From Cytospora piceicola (lineage: Eukaryota; Ascomycota; Sordariomycetes; Diaporthales; Cytosporaceae), in contig JALQBC010000043.1 of NCBI GenBank assembly GCA_023375675.1, positions 1-64,000 on the forward strand: 64,000 nt of DNA. The letters are read 5' to 3'. The notes below the pieces were generated by a model. The model had not been told where the DNA came from, made no database searches, and saw nothing but the letters and a program-made list of their open reading frames with translations. The translations under genes and the position numbers were made by a program. Below, piece after piece: positions 30,933 through 41,123 of this stretch (the stretch's first letter is position 1; each line of letters opens with the position of its first letter).

Positions 30933-33900
30933 GTCAGGGATCCCTATTTCTGGGGGACCGCCGCGATTGGTTACCGACAACACAGACCGCTCTGCCTGGG
31001 GGATTGCCGATCATTTCTGTATTTGGCTCTGTTGGTTGTAGTCTAAACTATACGAGGCGTGAATCGTTATATCGTATCACAGGCGAAAGGCTACACGTGT
31101 AGGATTAAAAGTTCCATATTATCTTGAGTTGCATGCAGGCCCTTCCAACTTCTTATTTCGAAGGGTTAGATTAAATACAGCGCAGCCGGGCATACTAGAT
31201 TACATACCATGGGAATACATAGTCCGTACATGGCCCTGAACCTAAGCGTTTTCAAATAACCACCCCCTAATCGAATGATTATGAGGTCCCCGGCAGTAAA
31301 TTTTTGTGTATTGTATAACTTTATCCCTCCATGTTAGGCTCACCGTATGTTGGGCGTCAGACCGGTCCGAGGCGCTAGGTCGGCGTCCAGGCATGTCCAG
31401 GCCCAGGGTGCCGCTGGGCTACATAGTGTTCTGACAAGCGGGGGTGTGTTTCGTGTTGGGGCGTCAGGTCCCCTGTCAGCTTCTCCTTGGGTGCGAAATT
31501 GGGGCGCCCGCGAGGTGTGATAGAGTTATTTTGGGCTATCACGCCGCCAACCCGAATAAGCCGAAGTCCGTCCCTACTGCCTTCAAGAGTGCATCTCTAC
31601 TTGTCACACGATGCTGTACCATCAATGACAGATCGAGGAGCCAGAATTTCAAGCTCAACACTACACATACCTTTGGCAATCCTCATAACACAGTGGTTTG
31701 CAAAGTATTGGAGGAAGAATATTCCCTGTTGGAATCATGGATCTTGTCACGTCTATTTCGAAAAGTAATGAAAAGAGACCGGCCGACCAAGATTTCTTAG
31801 ATCCGTTCGCACCGCATTCCGAGTTGAGGAAACTGGAAGAGAGCCAGCAGGCCGGAGTCCAGACTCTTCAGGTAATAGGCGACGAGCACCATGCCTGGCT
31901 TCATGATAGAACGTCTTCCAGTACCATATGATTTCCCCTAGTGACATACCTGCCAAGTTCAACTGCAATGCAGTCAAATATCTGGACATCCAGTCTCCAC
32001 TTTGTGTTATGGGGCTTCAAAACAATGGACAGCAATGGAGACGGAATATTTTGCTATCAACGCAATTTTGTATGTACCCACATTGCCCAAACGCAACGAA
32101 TGCTGTGGATGATATCATCTGTGGCTCGTCTTTCCGCCTTGTGGTTGACGGCGCCGTCAAAGTTGGGGCCTAATAAGCTCTCGGGAGACACCGCGGGTCA
32201 AGGCATGTCAATACCTACTGGGCCCCCTGGGGGTAACACTATGGTCAGGTACTGGCCTTGAAGGTTCTTCTTCTATCACGATGTGTTTTATTGTAATGTG
32301 GGATTGGCACGATGTATATGTGAAAGAAACCTCCCCACTCTCTTTGGCAGGATCTCGTCGCTCTGCTATGTGCCATGGCTTGGGCAGAGAGGGAATTTGT
32401 GTCGGTTGCATAAGTCTTGTTGCTTTGAAGCCAATGGGTCATATATAAGGTCTGAATAAGAGGGAGACATCTTAACCTTTATATGCCCATGAAATGGGAC
32501 AACGTGGTGCTTGGTTTTGACACCAGTGGTGACCACGGGCTGCTTTCAAAACGAGGCTGGGTATGTTGGATTTCCCGTTGACTCATGTTGAAGACCTACA
32601 CCCGTTGCCTCCGGGTTTGATGTGTGTTATAATCATTGAAATTTGAGACACGACAACGCATTCTGCTTGCTTTCCTCATTTTTGAATTAGTCGGCGTCGA
32701 ACTCTGTGGTGATCAACACATGGATCGATTTGATTACTGATAATATGAACGTAAGACGCAACTTGTAGTCACAGGCCAGAATACCCTTCCAATGCTGTGA
32801 GACACAAGCAATCACTACTAAGATCAGGGCAATAATATCTAGAAACTGATATGAAATGAGTAACCACCGAAACATTGTTCTGCATATCAAGAGATGCGAC
32901 TTCAGGTAAAGTTATGTATTGATACATAGCTATGGTCAGGGAGCCGCAACACGGTAGTCTGGGAGAGTGGGAGTTAACGACGCTCGAAGCATTCTCGACT
33001 AAGAGTCTTACGCCAAATTTTGTATCTGTAATGCTTTTCTTTTTGCACTTACGGCAGATAGTTTGAGAAAATCAAGACTAGAATGCCACAAACCTTGGCA
33101 CTGACCAAAGAAGGACGGACGTCTTCATAACACTATACACATATCAACGGCTTAGTACGTGTTATATGACTTTATAGAGGAGGCCAAACAAGTAGAGTAA
33201 GTCGAGGGCAATGGAAGGCAGTACGAACTTGGAAGATGAGGAAATACCCGGTCGTTCCGTCTCCTAAGAGTGTGAAGTGTCACTGAGATTCAGCCGATAG
33301 GTAAATTCTGCGTGTCCAAAGTTGGTTTCCGTCGGGAACTCTCGCGAGTACGACGTGGAGCAACAACACCACCCACCTACAGGTGTTTGTTTTGGAAAGC
33401 AAGAGATCATGTCTGGCAATCTCGTCCCACAAGAAAAAGCCGTTGATTATCCGAGCAGTAGGCGGCTTAGTACATGTAAATGCCTGGGTATATCAAATAT
33501 ACATATGTACGAGACGGGTGAACATAGGCGAACGGTAAAGCCCTAACCCTGGAGACTACACATCTGCCCAGCATCTGTGAGACGCCAGAGAATCGGCACG
33601 CTTGTCTGGTAGCGAGGTGGTACTAGGCTAACTAAATGATGGGAGGAAGTGAGAGACTGCCTGGGTAGATGTACTTGCACGATATTGTATTCGGGTATTG
33701 TTGGATCCGAAACCGAGTCGGACAAGTCAATTCCTGTCAAGCATCGTGTAAGTGACCACAAAGGTTGTTCATCGTCCAAGACTACACACGATTCGGATCA
33801 GGAGATGACAGAGGAACAAGCGTCAAATTCACCCACTCAGCATACGGTCCAATATGAATTGCCGTAAAGAACCGCGTCCGTTGGTGAGTTCTGTCACGGA

Positions 33901-34868
33901 CAGCCCTTGCTGATCTGGAAGCTCGGGGACGCTGCGGTTGTTCAGTTACACGATTTAAGGCTTCGGGTGAAAACCAACTTGATAAAACAAAGCTCCCAGT
34001 TCTGCCTGACGTGCAGGTGTTGTGTGGAAGCCCCTACTTTCCAGGGGTCGGTCAGACTGAAACAGTGACAGGCGTTGAGGACCAATTGAATTGGTGCAGC
34101 GCATTGTAATCTTTGTTTGACGCTTGCGAGTTGACAGTAGCGAGTGACCCACCTTTTGGCAACCCCTGTGCCCTGTCCGCTTCCAGATCACGCCTGGTCC
34201 AATCACAACGGCGGGGACTTACACTTCTGGCACACTGAGCTTTGCACAGTCACTTGTTGGTGCCATTCGAGCTATGACCATTGACAGCACATTGTACTAT
34301 CGGTATTATGGACAGAGACGTACCCAAGCATCTAGATAGGTATCTACTAAGTAGGTGCATTCCAAGGTTTGTATCGTCACCGCAACTCGTATCAGATATT
34401 TGACGGCACGCAGTCTTTTGTTTGCCATTCAGTCAGTCAGCCAGCCATTCAATTCAAAGTAGGTTCAGGCACAAATACGCAGCCTAGACCGTTTCTGTGT
34501 TTGTCTTTCAAATCTTCTTCATCCCCTATTTATTTAATACAATCCCTGCGTCAACCACATCTCTTGGCACTCTTCCTTCTGGATCTGCCCAGGTGCCTCG
34601 ACCAACAACGCACATCACAGACGACTTTCTGCCCTATTGAGGTCAACACTTATTCTATACTTCGTGTGATCTTCGAGATCGAGGTTTGTTCCGCTAGGTC
34701 AAACAACACATTTCGAGAGTACAGTTTGAGAGTCTGGAACTCTCGTTTTTCTTTCCTAGTATCTACGTCAATCACTTTCCCCATAATCACTTTCCCCATA
34801 ATCACTTTCCCCATAATTACTTCCTATTCAACACGACAGCTCCTTCAAGGCTTTCAAGGATCAACAAG
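30933..34868. other. Gene-poor stretch, no intact gene
   Basis: 3.9 kb. Short frames near 31.7-32.2 kb (for example RNFVCTHIAQTQRMLWMISSVARLSALWL in one plus frame) look like remains of a membrane or enzyme gene, but they shift frame and lack start and splice context. One CCCTAACCCT motif lies at 33541-33550. The last 500 bp are the promoter and leader of the AA11 gene. Confidence 0.5.
34771..34815. repeat. 3 x 15-bp tandem repeat in the AA11 gene leader
   Basis: Three perfect copies of ATCACTTTCCCCATA end about 53 bp before the start codon of the monooxygenase gene, in the presumed 5' UTR. Confidence 0.9.
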
Positions 34869-36404
34869 ATGTTGTCAATCAACAAGAACACGGCGGTGGT
34901 TGGGCTGCTGAGCGCCCTCATGGTCGGCACCACCGAGTCACACATGATCATGAAGACTCCCATGCCCTATGGCGACCTGGACAATTCTCCTCTCTTGTCC
35001 AGCGGCAGCAACTACCCTTGCAAAGTCACAAGCGACCCTGCGACTTTCTACAGCACGGACGGTATCATCTCACAGAACTCAATGGTTGCTGGTGAATCCC
35101 AGACCTTGTCCTTCGAGGGCTCGGCCGTCCACGGAGGAGGCAGTTGTCAGCTGGCAATTACCAACGACATGCAGCCATCGGCCTCCACCTCGTGGCGCGT
35201 CATCCTCGCAATTGAGTCTGGCTGCCCTTCGACAGATGGCTCAGGCCCTTCGACCTACAACTACACCATCCCCGCAGAGACCGAGCCCGGCCAATATTCG
35301 TTCGCATGGACCTGGATTTCCAAGCTCGCCGGCCAGCCTGAGTACTACATGAACTGCGCCCCCATCACCGTCACCGCTGGCAGCTCGAGCAACGCCAAGC
35401 GAGACGATGTTTTGTACCCCGAGCTCTTCGTGGCTAACCTCGAGTCGATAAACACCTGCAAGACTACTTCTGGCACCGACGTCGTCTTTCCAGACCCTGG
35501 TCCAAACGTCGAGAAGCTCCTGACCGGAGCCACTCCCAGTTTTGCGAGTATCTCCTCGAGCGGCTGCGTTCCGCTGTCTCAGACCCAGGGCTCCGGCTCT
35601 TTGCCAACTGCCACAGCTGGTGGCTCTGATGGGAGCTCTGCTGGCACAACAGCAGCTGCCAGTGTGACGGCCTCTTCCAGCGCGGTTGCCTCTTCCAGTG
35701 TAGCGACTTCTTCTCAGTCCAGCTCTGTTATTTTCGCAAGCACGGCAACCGGTACTGGCAGTGTCTCGCCTACCACTCTGGTGACTACAACCACCTCAAA
35801 GCCGAGCTCCATTTACATTATCCCTGTCCCCCACAGCCCGACCACCACCCTATCTCTCGATGCCACTGGTGACCCTCCCAAAGCGTCATCAGAAGGAAAC
35901 ACCCCGTCTGTCACCCCTCAGTCAGCCAGCACTACGTCTGTATCCGCCGGTTCCACATCTGTTTCGGGTAGCATAACGTCTGCTTCATCTGGCTCGACAT
36001 CCACGTCAGCCAGTTCTAGATCTGCAGCAGCCAATTCAACGTCTATGTCTGTCACTATCACGGCCACCGCCACGATCGCCACCGCCACTGGCAATGTCCC
36101 CTCAGCAACCCTCTCGCCCACCGGAGGGAATTCCTCATCTGGAGGCTCCGGCTCGTCGAACTCCACGGGCTCGACCGGTGCCACGTCCGTGAAGTCGGGA
36201 ACCTGCACAGAGGAAGGCATGTTCAACTGTGTCAAGAGCAATTACCAGCAGTGCGCCTCGGGGGCTTGGACCTCGATGCAGGCCCTGCCCGCGGGGACTA
36301 CGTGCCAACAGGGCGAGTCTGAGTCTCTGTGGGCTCGTAATCTGAGCAGGGATAAGATGCGCAAGGCTCGCCGTGGAGTCGGCAACTTTGTTTATGTTCA
36401 CTGA
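34869..36404 (+). CDS. AA11 lytic polysaccharide monooxygenase with C-terminal X278 module
   Basis: Single exon, 511 aa. The signal peptide (1-24, ...MVGTTES) is followed directly by H25 in HMIMKTPMPYG, which on cleavage becomes the N-terminal histidine of the copper histidine brace. The second brace histidine is H88 in AVHGGGSCQL and the axial tyrosine Y160 in EYYMNCA. LDNSPL and NYPCK are AA11-typical. A Ser/Thr-rich linker (about 235-440), probably heavily O-glycosylated, leads to a small Cys-rich module at about 443-482 (GTCTEEGMFNC...C.SGAW...PAGTTC), matching X278, a putative chitin-binding module often attached to AA11. AA11 enzymes oxidatively cleave chitin. Likely secreted, acting on fungal or arthropod chitin. 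A short basic tail ends the protein. Confidence 0.9.
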   Translation: MLSINKNTAVVGLLSALMVGTTESHMIMKTPMPYGDLDNSPLLSSGSNYPCKVTSDPATFYSTDGIISQNSMVAGESQTLSFEGSAVHGGGSCQLAITNDMQPSASTSWRVILAIESGCPSTDGSGPSTYNYTIPAETEPGQYSFAWTWISKLAGQPEYYMNCAPITVTAGSSSNAKRDDVLYPELFVANLESINTCKTTSGTDVVFPDPGPNVEKLLTGATPSFASISSSGCVPLSQTQGSGSLPTATAGGSDGSSAGTTAAASVTASSSAVASSSVATSSQSSSVIFASTATGTGSVSPTTLVTTTTSKPSSIYIIPVPHSPTTTLSLDATGDPPKASSEGNTPSVTPQSASTTSVSAGSTSVSGSITSASSGSTSTSASSRSAAANSTSMSVTITATATIATATGNVPSATLSPTGGNSSSGGSGSSNSTGSTGATSVKSGTCTEEGMFNCVKSNYQQCASGAWTSMQALPAGTTCQQGESESLWARNLSRDKMRKARRGVGNFVYVH

Positions 36405-37083
36405 CGGGGCCAGAGTATTGAAGGAGATCGAGGAAAAGGGGAAAGAAGAGGAAGAACAAGGCCCACAGTAATATAGCGGATGGAAGGGATGGTGAATAGC
36501 TTTGGGCTGAAGCTTTCGTGTACAAAATTCTTATATTCATCCAGGGACGGACGGACGGCCTTTGGGCATTCGGTGGTCGGATGAACCTGTCGCTGTCCGT
36601 GGCGTTTGGTATCGGAATCGGTAGGGAAGGGCCTGCATGGTAGATACTTAAGTAGGCAGAGGAAAAATCGATACCCATTTTCATTTATCAGATATTCAAT
36701 GTTCTTTCGCTGCACATGTGCACTGTGATGCTGCATCGGAACTGATTGCAAATTCCTTTCATATATCCTCCCCCAGCTGAGGAGCTTCTTCAGCGGGACG
36801 AGAATGAGGCGTTCAATTCTATAAATATAGGCCCAAAAAATGAAACAAGGTGTAATCCATTTGAATTGAAGAAGTTCGTTGAAAGAGTGGACTAATATGG
36901 CGTAGAAGTTGCGCCTGCCTGACGTCACTAAAGGGATGACGTTGAGAAAGATATCAATTCTCTTATACGCAGATTTAAGCAGCAACATCTAACTAATTTC
37001 TGTTGCGTTAAATCTACAGGAATCGACCTATTGTTATCAACATCAAAACGCACTAAGGTCATATACAATACAAGACCCTAATC
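36405..37083. other. Intergenic, no supported gene
   Basis: 680 bp covering the AA11 3' flank and the promoter of the SMP-30 family gene. Minus-strand frames here have no domain. Confidence 0.6.
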
Positions 37084-37983
37084 ATGGAAGAATATTCGGC
37101 GACCGAGTGGCTCCCATCTGGCTCCGGCCTTGGCGAAAGCCCACTATACCGCGCGAGCGACGATACCTTCTTCTTCGTCGATATCAAGAACAACCTCGTC
37201 CACAGAGTACCTCTAGCAAAGGGATGGGAGGGGAAGCGAACATATTCCTTCGAGGAGCCCATCACAAGACTCCACGTCGTCGCCGGCCGGACCGACGTCC
37301 TAGCGGTCCAGACTAAACTCGGCCTGGCCTTGGTCTCATTAGACACAGGCGCCCTGAAACATATCGCAAGCATCAACCATGACGACCCGAGCCTTGACGG
37401 AAAGGTGCGGATGAACGATGGGGCAGTGGATGCCAAGGGTCGCTGGTGGGCTGGGACCATGGCCTTAGACGAGGAGACGCCCATCGGCCGGCTGTGGTGC
37501 ATGGACGAAGGCGTCGCAGAGGATAAGACGGCTTCTGTCCGCCGCCTGGACGATCTTGTCGAGACTCCTGTTCCCAACGGGCCTGTCTTCTCACCTGACG
37601 ACAAGATCATGTATGCCAACGAGACGCCATCGGGGAAGGTCTTCCAGTACGACTATGACACGGGGAGCGGAAATGCTTCAAATAAGCGATTGTTCGCCTG
37701 CCTGGGAGGGGGCGGCATGCCTGACGGGGCCGCTGTCGATGTGGAGGGCCATCTTTGGGTTGCCGCGAACTCTACCGGCAGGCTAATCAGATACTCGCCT
37801 TCGGGGAAGCCCGTGGCCGTCTGCGAGGTGCCTGGGGCTAAGATGTGTTCCTGTCCGGTGTTCGGTGGTAAGGACATGCGCAGTCTGTTCATCACGTCGA
37901 TTGCTGCGGAGGAATCTACCGGCCATGTATATCAGGTTCGGGTGGGTGTAGCAGGAATAGCACGGTATGAGTACAGAATGTAA
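37084..37983 (+). CDS. SMP-30/gluconolactonase/LRE-like family protein
   Basis: Single exon, 299 aa, the length of human SMP-30/regucalcin (299 aa). The six-bladed propeller signatures are present: GLGESPLY with E18, FFFVDIKNN, VRMNDGAVDAKGRWWAGTM with N111, VPNGPVFSPDDKIMY with N165, and MPDGAAVDVEGHLWVA with D214. E18, N165 and D214 match the divalent metal ligands of SMP-30 (E18, N154, D204). The family hydrolyses sugar lactones such as gluconolactone; the exact substrate here is unknown. No signal peptide, so cytosolic. The gene lies downstream of the AA11 gene on the same strand, but the 0.7 kb gap gives no sign of co-regulation. Confidence 0.9.
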   Translation: MEEYSATEWLPSGSGLGESPLYRASDDTFFFVDIKNNLVHRVPLAKGWEGKRTYSFEEPITRLHVVAGRTDVLAVQTKLGLALVSLDTGALKHIASINHDDPSLDGKVRMNDGAVDAKGRWWAGTMALDEETPIGRLWCMDEGVAEDKTASVRRLDDLVETPVPNGPVFSPDDKIMYANETPSGKVFQYDYDTGSGNASNKRLFACLGGGGMPDGAAVDVEGHLWVAANSTGRLIRYSPSGKPVAVCEVPGAKMCSCPVFGGKDMRSLFITSIAAEESTGHVYQVRVGVAGIARYEYRM

Positions 37984-38849
37984 TTAGGGCGTGAGAAAAT
38001 GAAGAGAAAGAAACGAAAGAAGGGAGGAAGGCCAAGAAGGCCGCAGTTGAATATAGTGGGAACCTTGGAACAGGACCAGAATAAACTCATTGAGGAAATT
38101 CTGCATCGCCCCCACACGCTGCCGACGATTTCCGGGCCATCCCGTAACGTACACCTGACCGCCAAGAAACAGTCGATGTATGTAGACTACACCGCGCCAG
38201 CGCGCTGTCCGCTGGCCGTTTATCCACTTGGACACCCACATCACGTTAACGTTAATAAATATTTGTACATATTGTTTACGAATCAGACCGCACACACACG
38301 CCTGCATAAAATATGAACAATTTGAAAGTCCGGACATGGTCAGACCTGGATCAGCGGCAATGCTGAAAATGGAGATATCAATTGATTCTTATTAGCCTGT
38401 CTGTCACCCAGGTGTCAGGTCTGATGTTTTCTTCGACCTTACCAGACATGACCGACCATCTCCCCATTTAAATATCAGTGTTGCGTGGGCTTCAACATGG
38501 GTCAAACAACCTTAGAATTGGTCGGGATCACCACCAACATTGATCTGGGGCATCATTTGAAACACTGTACCAAGCCGAACCACCAGTCGAAGAAATACAT
38601 ACCACAAGAAGGTTGTACTAATGAACTTCGGATAACCCTAAGTAGGTGGCAGTATACTGGAGTACTTGTGTACCCGATGCCCTGTCCCCGTTCTCATAAT
38701 GTGTTCCCATTGCCTGTGACGGTTAAAGAGTATCGACCAGACCAAGATTCGATCCCAATTCCCCCCCGAGAAGCCGAAAACTCCAGACCGTAGGGCCCAA
38801 AACTCCAAACCTTATGGTCATCCTCCCCATCCAACGCCCCGTAGTCCAA
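37984..38849. other. Intergenic, no supported gene
   Basis: 870 bp between convergent genes. No domain or repeat seen. Confidence 0.6.
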
Positions 38850-39818
38850 TCAAAAATCAAAACGCAGAAACTGGCCGTTCTTCTTGTAATTCGGGAGGAC
38901 CGAGATAAGAGGCGTCCATCCGCCAAACAAGCGCGGACATCCCTTGATGTACGGGCCGGCCTCCAAGAACTCTTGTGCATATATCTGATTCCTCAAAACC
39001 AAACGTTTGTCCATTTTCATAAAGTCCTTCACGTCGTCGATCCCCCATCTCAATCGCGTCTCGTACTTCCGGATCGGGTCGACGAGGCCCGCGAAGGCGA
39101 CACCGATGGACCCGACCGTGTCGAAGACCAAGCTGCCGTGCGAGAAGTGCCCCAGCAGCCTCTTGAACAGCCGCATCCCTTTCTCCGGCTCCAGGTAGTA
39201 CGTCAGGCCCTCCATGATGATCAGGGTCGGCTGGTCGGTCGGGATCCCCCTGAGCCAGGAGTCGTCGTCGCCGTCGACCAGGGCCGTCAGCATGGTGTAG
39301 TCGCCGCTCTCGGGGGTGGGCACCAGGCGCTGCCGGAGGTCCGTCACCTTGGGCCCGTCCACGTCGATCCACTTGACATCCTTCCTCCGGCTCAGCCGCA
39401 GGCACCGGCTGTCGAGCCCGCACGAGAGCTGCAGGACGAGGACGTCCTCGAAGGTGTGCTGGTCCAGGAAGTCCTGCGCCCAGTCGTCCATCAGCTGGGA
39501 CCGGCAGCGGATGTAGTGGAGATATGCGGGCTGCAGCTTGAAGGTGCTGCGCGTTATGTCGAAGTTTATCTTGTCCAGGAGCTCCGCCGCGCAACGGTCC
39601 TGGACTATGGGGTCCTCCGAGGCGGCGTCCCGCATGCGGAGGTACCAGACCATGAGTAGCTTCTCCTCCTCCGAGCCCATCTGGATCTCCGTCTTGGAGG
39701 ACTGGCTTGAGTTGCTGCTGTGGATCGCCCTCGGGGACGCGCGGTCCGTGCTGAGCGCCTTGCCATTCCTCTTCGAGCCCGTATCGAAGGCGCTTCTGTG
39801 TTCGGGTCGTTCGCTCAT
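38850..39818 (-). CDS. LCM/TcmP-type class I SAM-dependent methyltransferase
   Basis: Single exon, 322 aa. The first 45 or so residues are Ser-rich and unlike the fold. The leucine carboxyl methyltransferase family (PF04072) features then appear: a helical N-domain (WYLRMRDA...DPIVQDRCAAELL), the SAM motif VLQLSCGLDSRCLRL at about 128-141, VKWIDVDGPKVTDLRQRL with the ribose-binding acidic residue, a DW block, and LIIMEGLTYYLEP at about 203-215. Relatives include protein phosphatase 2A carboxyl methyltransferase and the polyketide O-methyltransferase TcmP. This protein is closer to the TcmP-like group (EGLTYYL), so a small-molecule substrate is plausible but unproven. The cysteine in SCGLDSR, where most have GCGxDTR, is a conservative variant. 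Confidence 0.85.
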   Translation of the reverse strand: MSERPEHRSAFDTGSKRNGKALSTDRASPRAIHSSNSSQSSKTEIQMGSEEEKLLMVWYLRMRDAASEDPIVQDRCAAELLDKINFDITRSTFKLQPAYLHYIRCRSQLMDDWAQDFLDQHTFEDVLVLQLSCGLDSRCLRLSRRKDVKWIDVDGPKVTDLRQRLVPTPESGDYTMLTALVDGDDDSWLRGIPTDQPTLIIMEGLTYYLEPEKGMRLFKRLLGHFSHGSLVFDTVGSIGVAFAGLVDPIRKYETRLRWGIDDVKDFMKMDKRLVLRNQIYAQEFLEAGPYIKGCPRLFGGWTPLISVLPNYKKNGQFLRFDF

Positions 39819-41123
39819 AGTGAACCTCTAGAACGGGAAGGACAAACACTAAGGATGCATGTACGCAAGGGAGGGAGGTGAGTTGCCGCTGATAAAGAAA
39901 AGCTTATTAGCCAAGGTATGTGGGGGGCAAGGTCCAACAGAGAACTGGAGCGATGTGATGAGTATTACTTCTTCAGGTGATGATTTTCCGTGCAGTCTTG
40001 GTCTCTATTGAGCCCTGTCGCTATGCCCTGTCGATCCACCAATATGTGAGCCCCTTATTTCATATCGAGACCCGTATGACCAGTAGATATAGAAAGCAGA
40101 CAATATCCTATGGATTTTTATCTATCACCATCGCGGTAGGGTCCGGGGGTCGTAATCGTACACCCCCTCGAGCGTACATTGATAGTTAAATCGCGGGCCG
40201 GGCGATGGAGACTCACTGTAAGTATATAGCGCGTGAGCGCGGACATTTCTATGACTGGGATGCCTTATCTCAAAGTGCTAAAAGCTGATTTGGCAGTGTT
40301 TTGGGGGGTCGCCACTGATCTCACCTGGCTGTGATGTGTAATATGGCCCACAAACGTTGGTACTGTGAAGTTCCGCACTTATAGTGGCCCGCATGGATGA
40401 GCATGAATGAAACAGAACTCTAATATCCCCTTGCTAGATTTATGTGGGGTTTTCCGAGCGGTGCCAGCGAAAAAGTGACACCTCTGAATCCAGCAGGAGC
40501 ATAGTATTGAACTCGTACATATATATGTTGGTTTATCTAGAACATTCAACGTTTACCATTGACAACAGTACAGTATTGTATGTGTTGGTTGGTAATCAAT
40601 TCTACGCTCAGCTACACTATCCTCTTGAAATGCCAACATGATCCGCCTTCACGACCGGGGAGTCTTGTCCATGCTTCCGTCTTCTTCAGCTCACACTTCG
40701 ATACTACCTTGCCCGCCAACATCCCCTCCAGGCGTTTCGGTTGATTTCCAACCCCGCTAGCTTGCCTTAACAGCCCACCCGTAGGAGACGTTTATCCTCG
40801 CAGCCCCGGTGACCCTCCGTGGCCACAAATTTGTGTGGGCCTTGAATTCCTTCACTGCAATCCTAGATGTGGGGAGAGCCACTGCCTGTGGATATCACAT
40901 GTGTCGACTGGACATCTGGACCCCGGCAGTGGGTTTGCAACGGGCAAACCTGCCACGATGACGGCATTTGATCGCGGAAGCTTGCATATTGCCCAGCCAT
41001 CGACTTATGTTGTTCACGGTCGGTGTTTGTGATCGACTTTGGAGAAAACAAATGATGTTGACGAGTCCGATTGGAACGGGGACCCCTGAACCCACCAGTT
41101 GACCACTTTGGTTTTGAAAATCA
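39819..41123. other. Intergenic, no supported gene
   Basis: 1.3 kb with only short frames and no domain. Confidence 0.6.

Noticed and set aside
38814..39659. 281-aa plus-strand frame opposite the LCM-type methyltransferase
   Set aside because: An antisense shadow of a GC-rich gene; the minus-strand frame carries the SAM-binding motifs.
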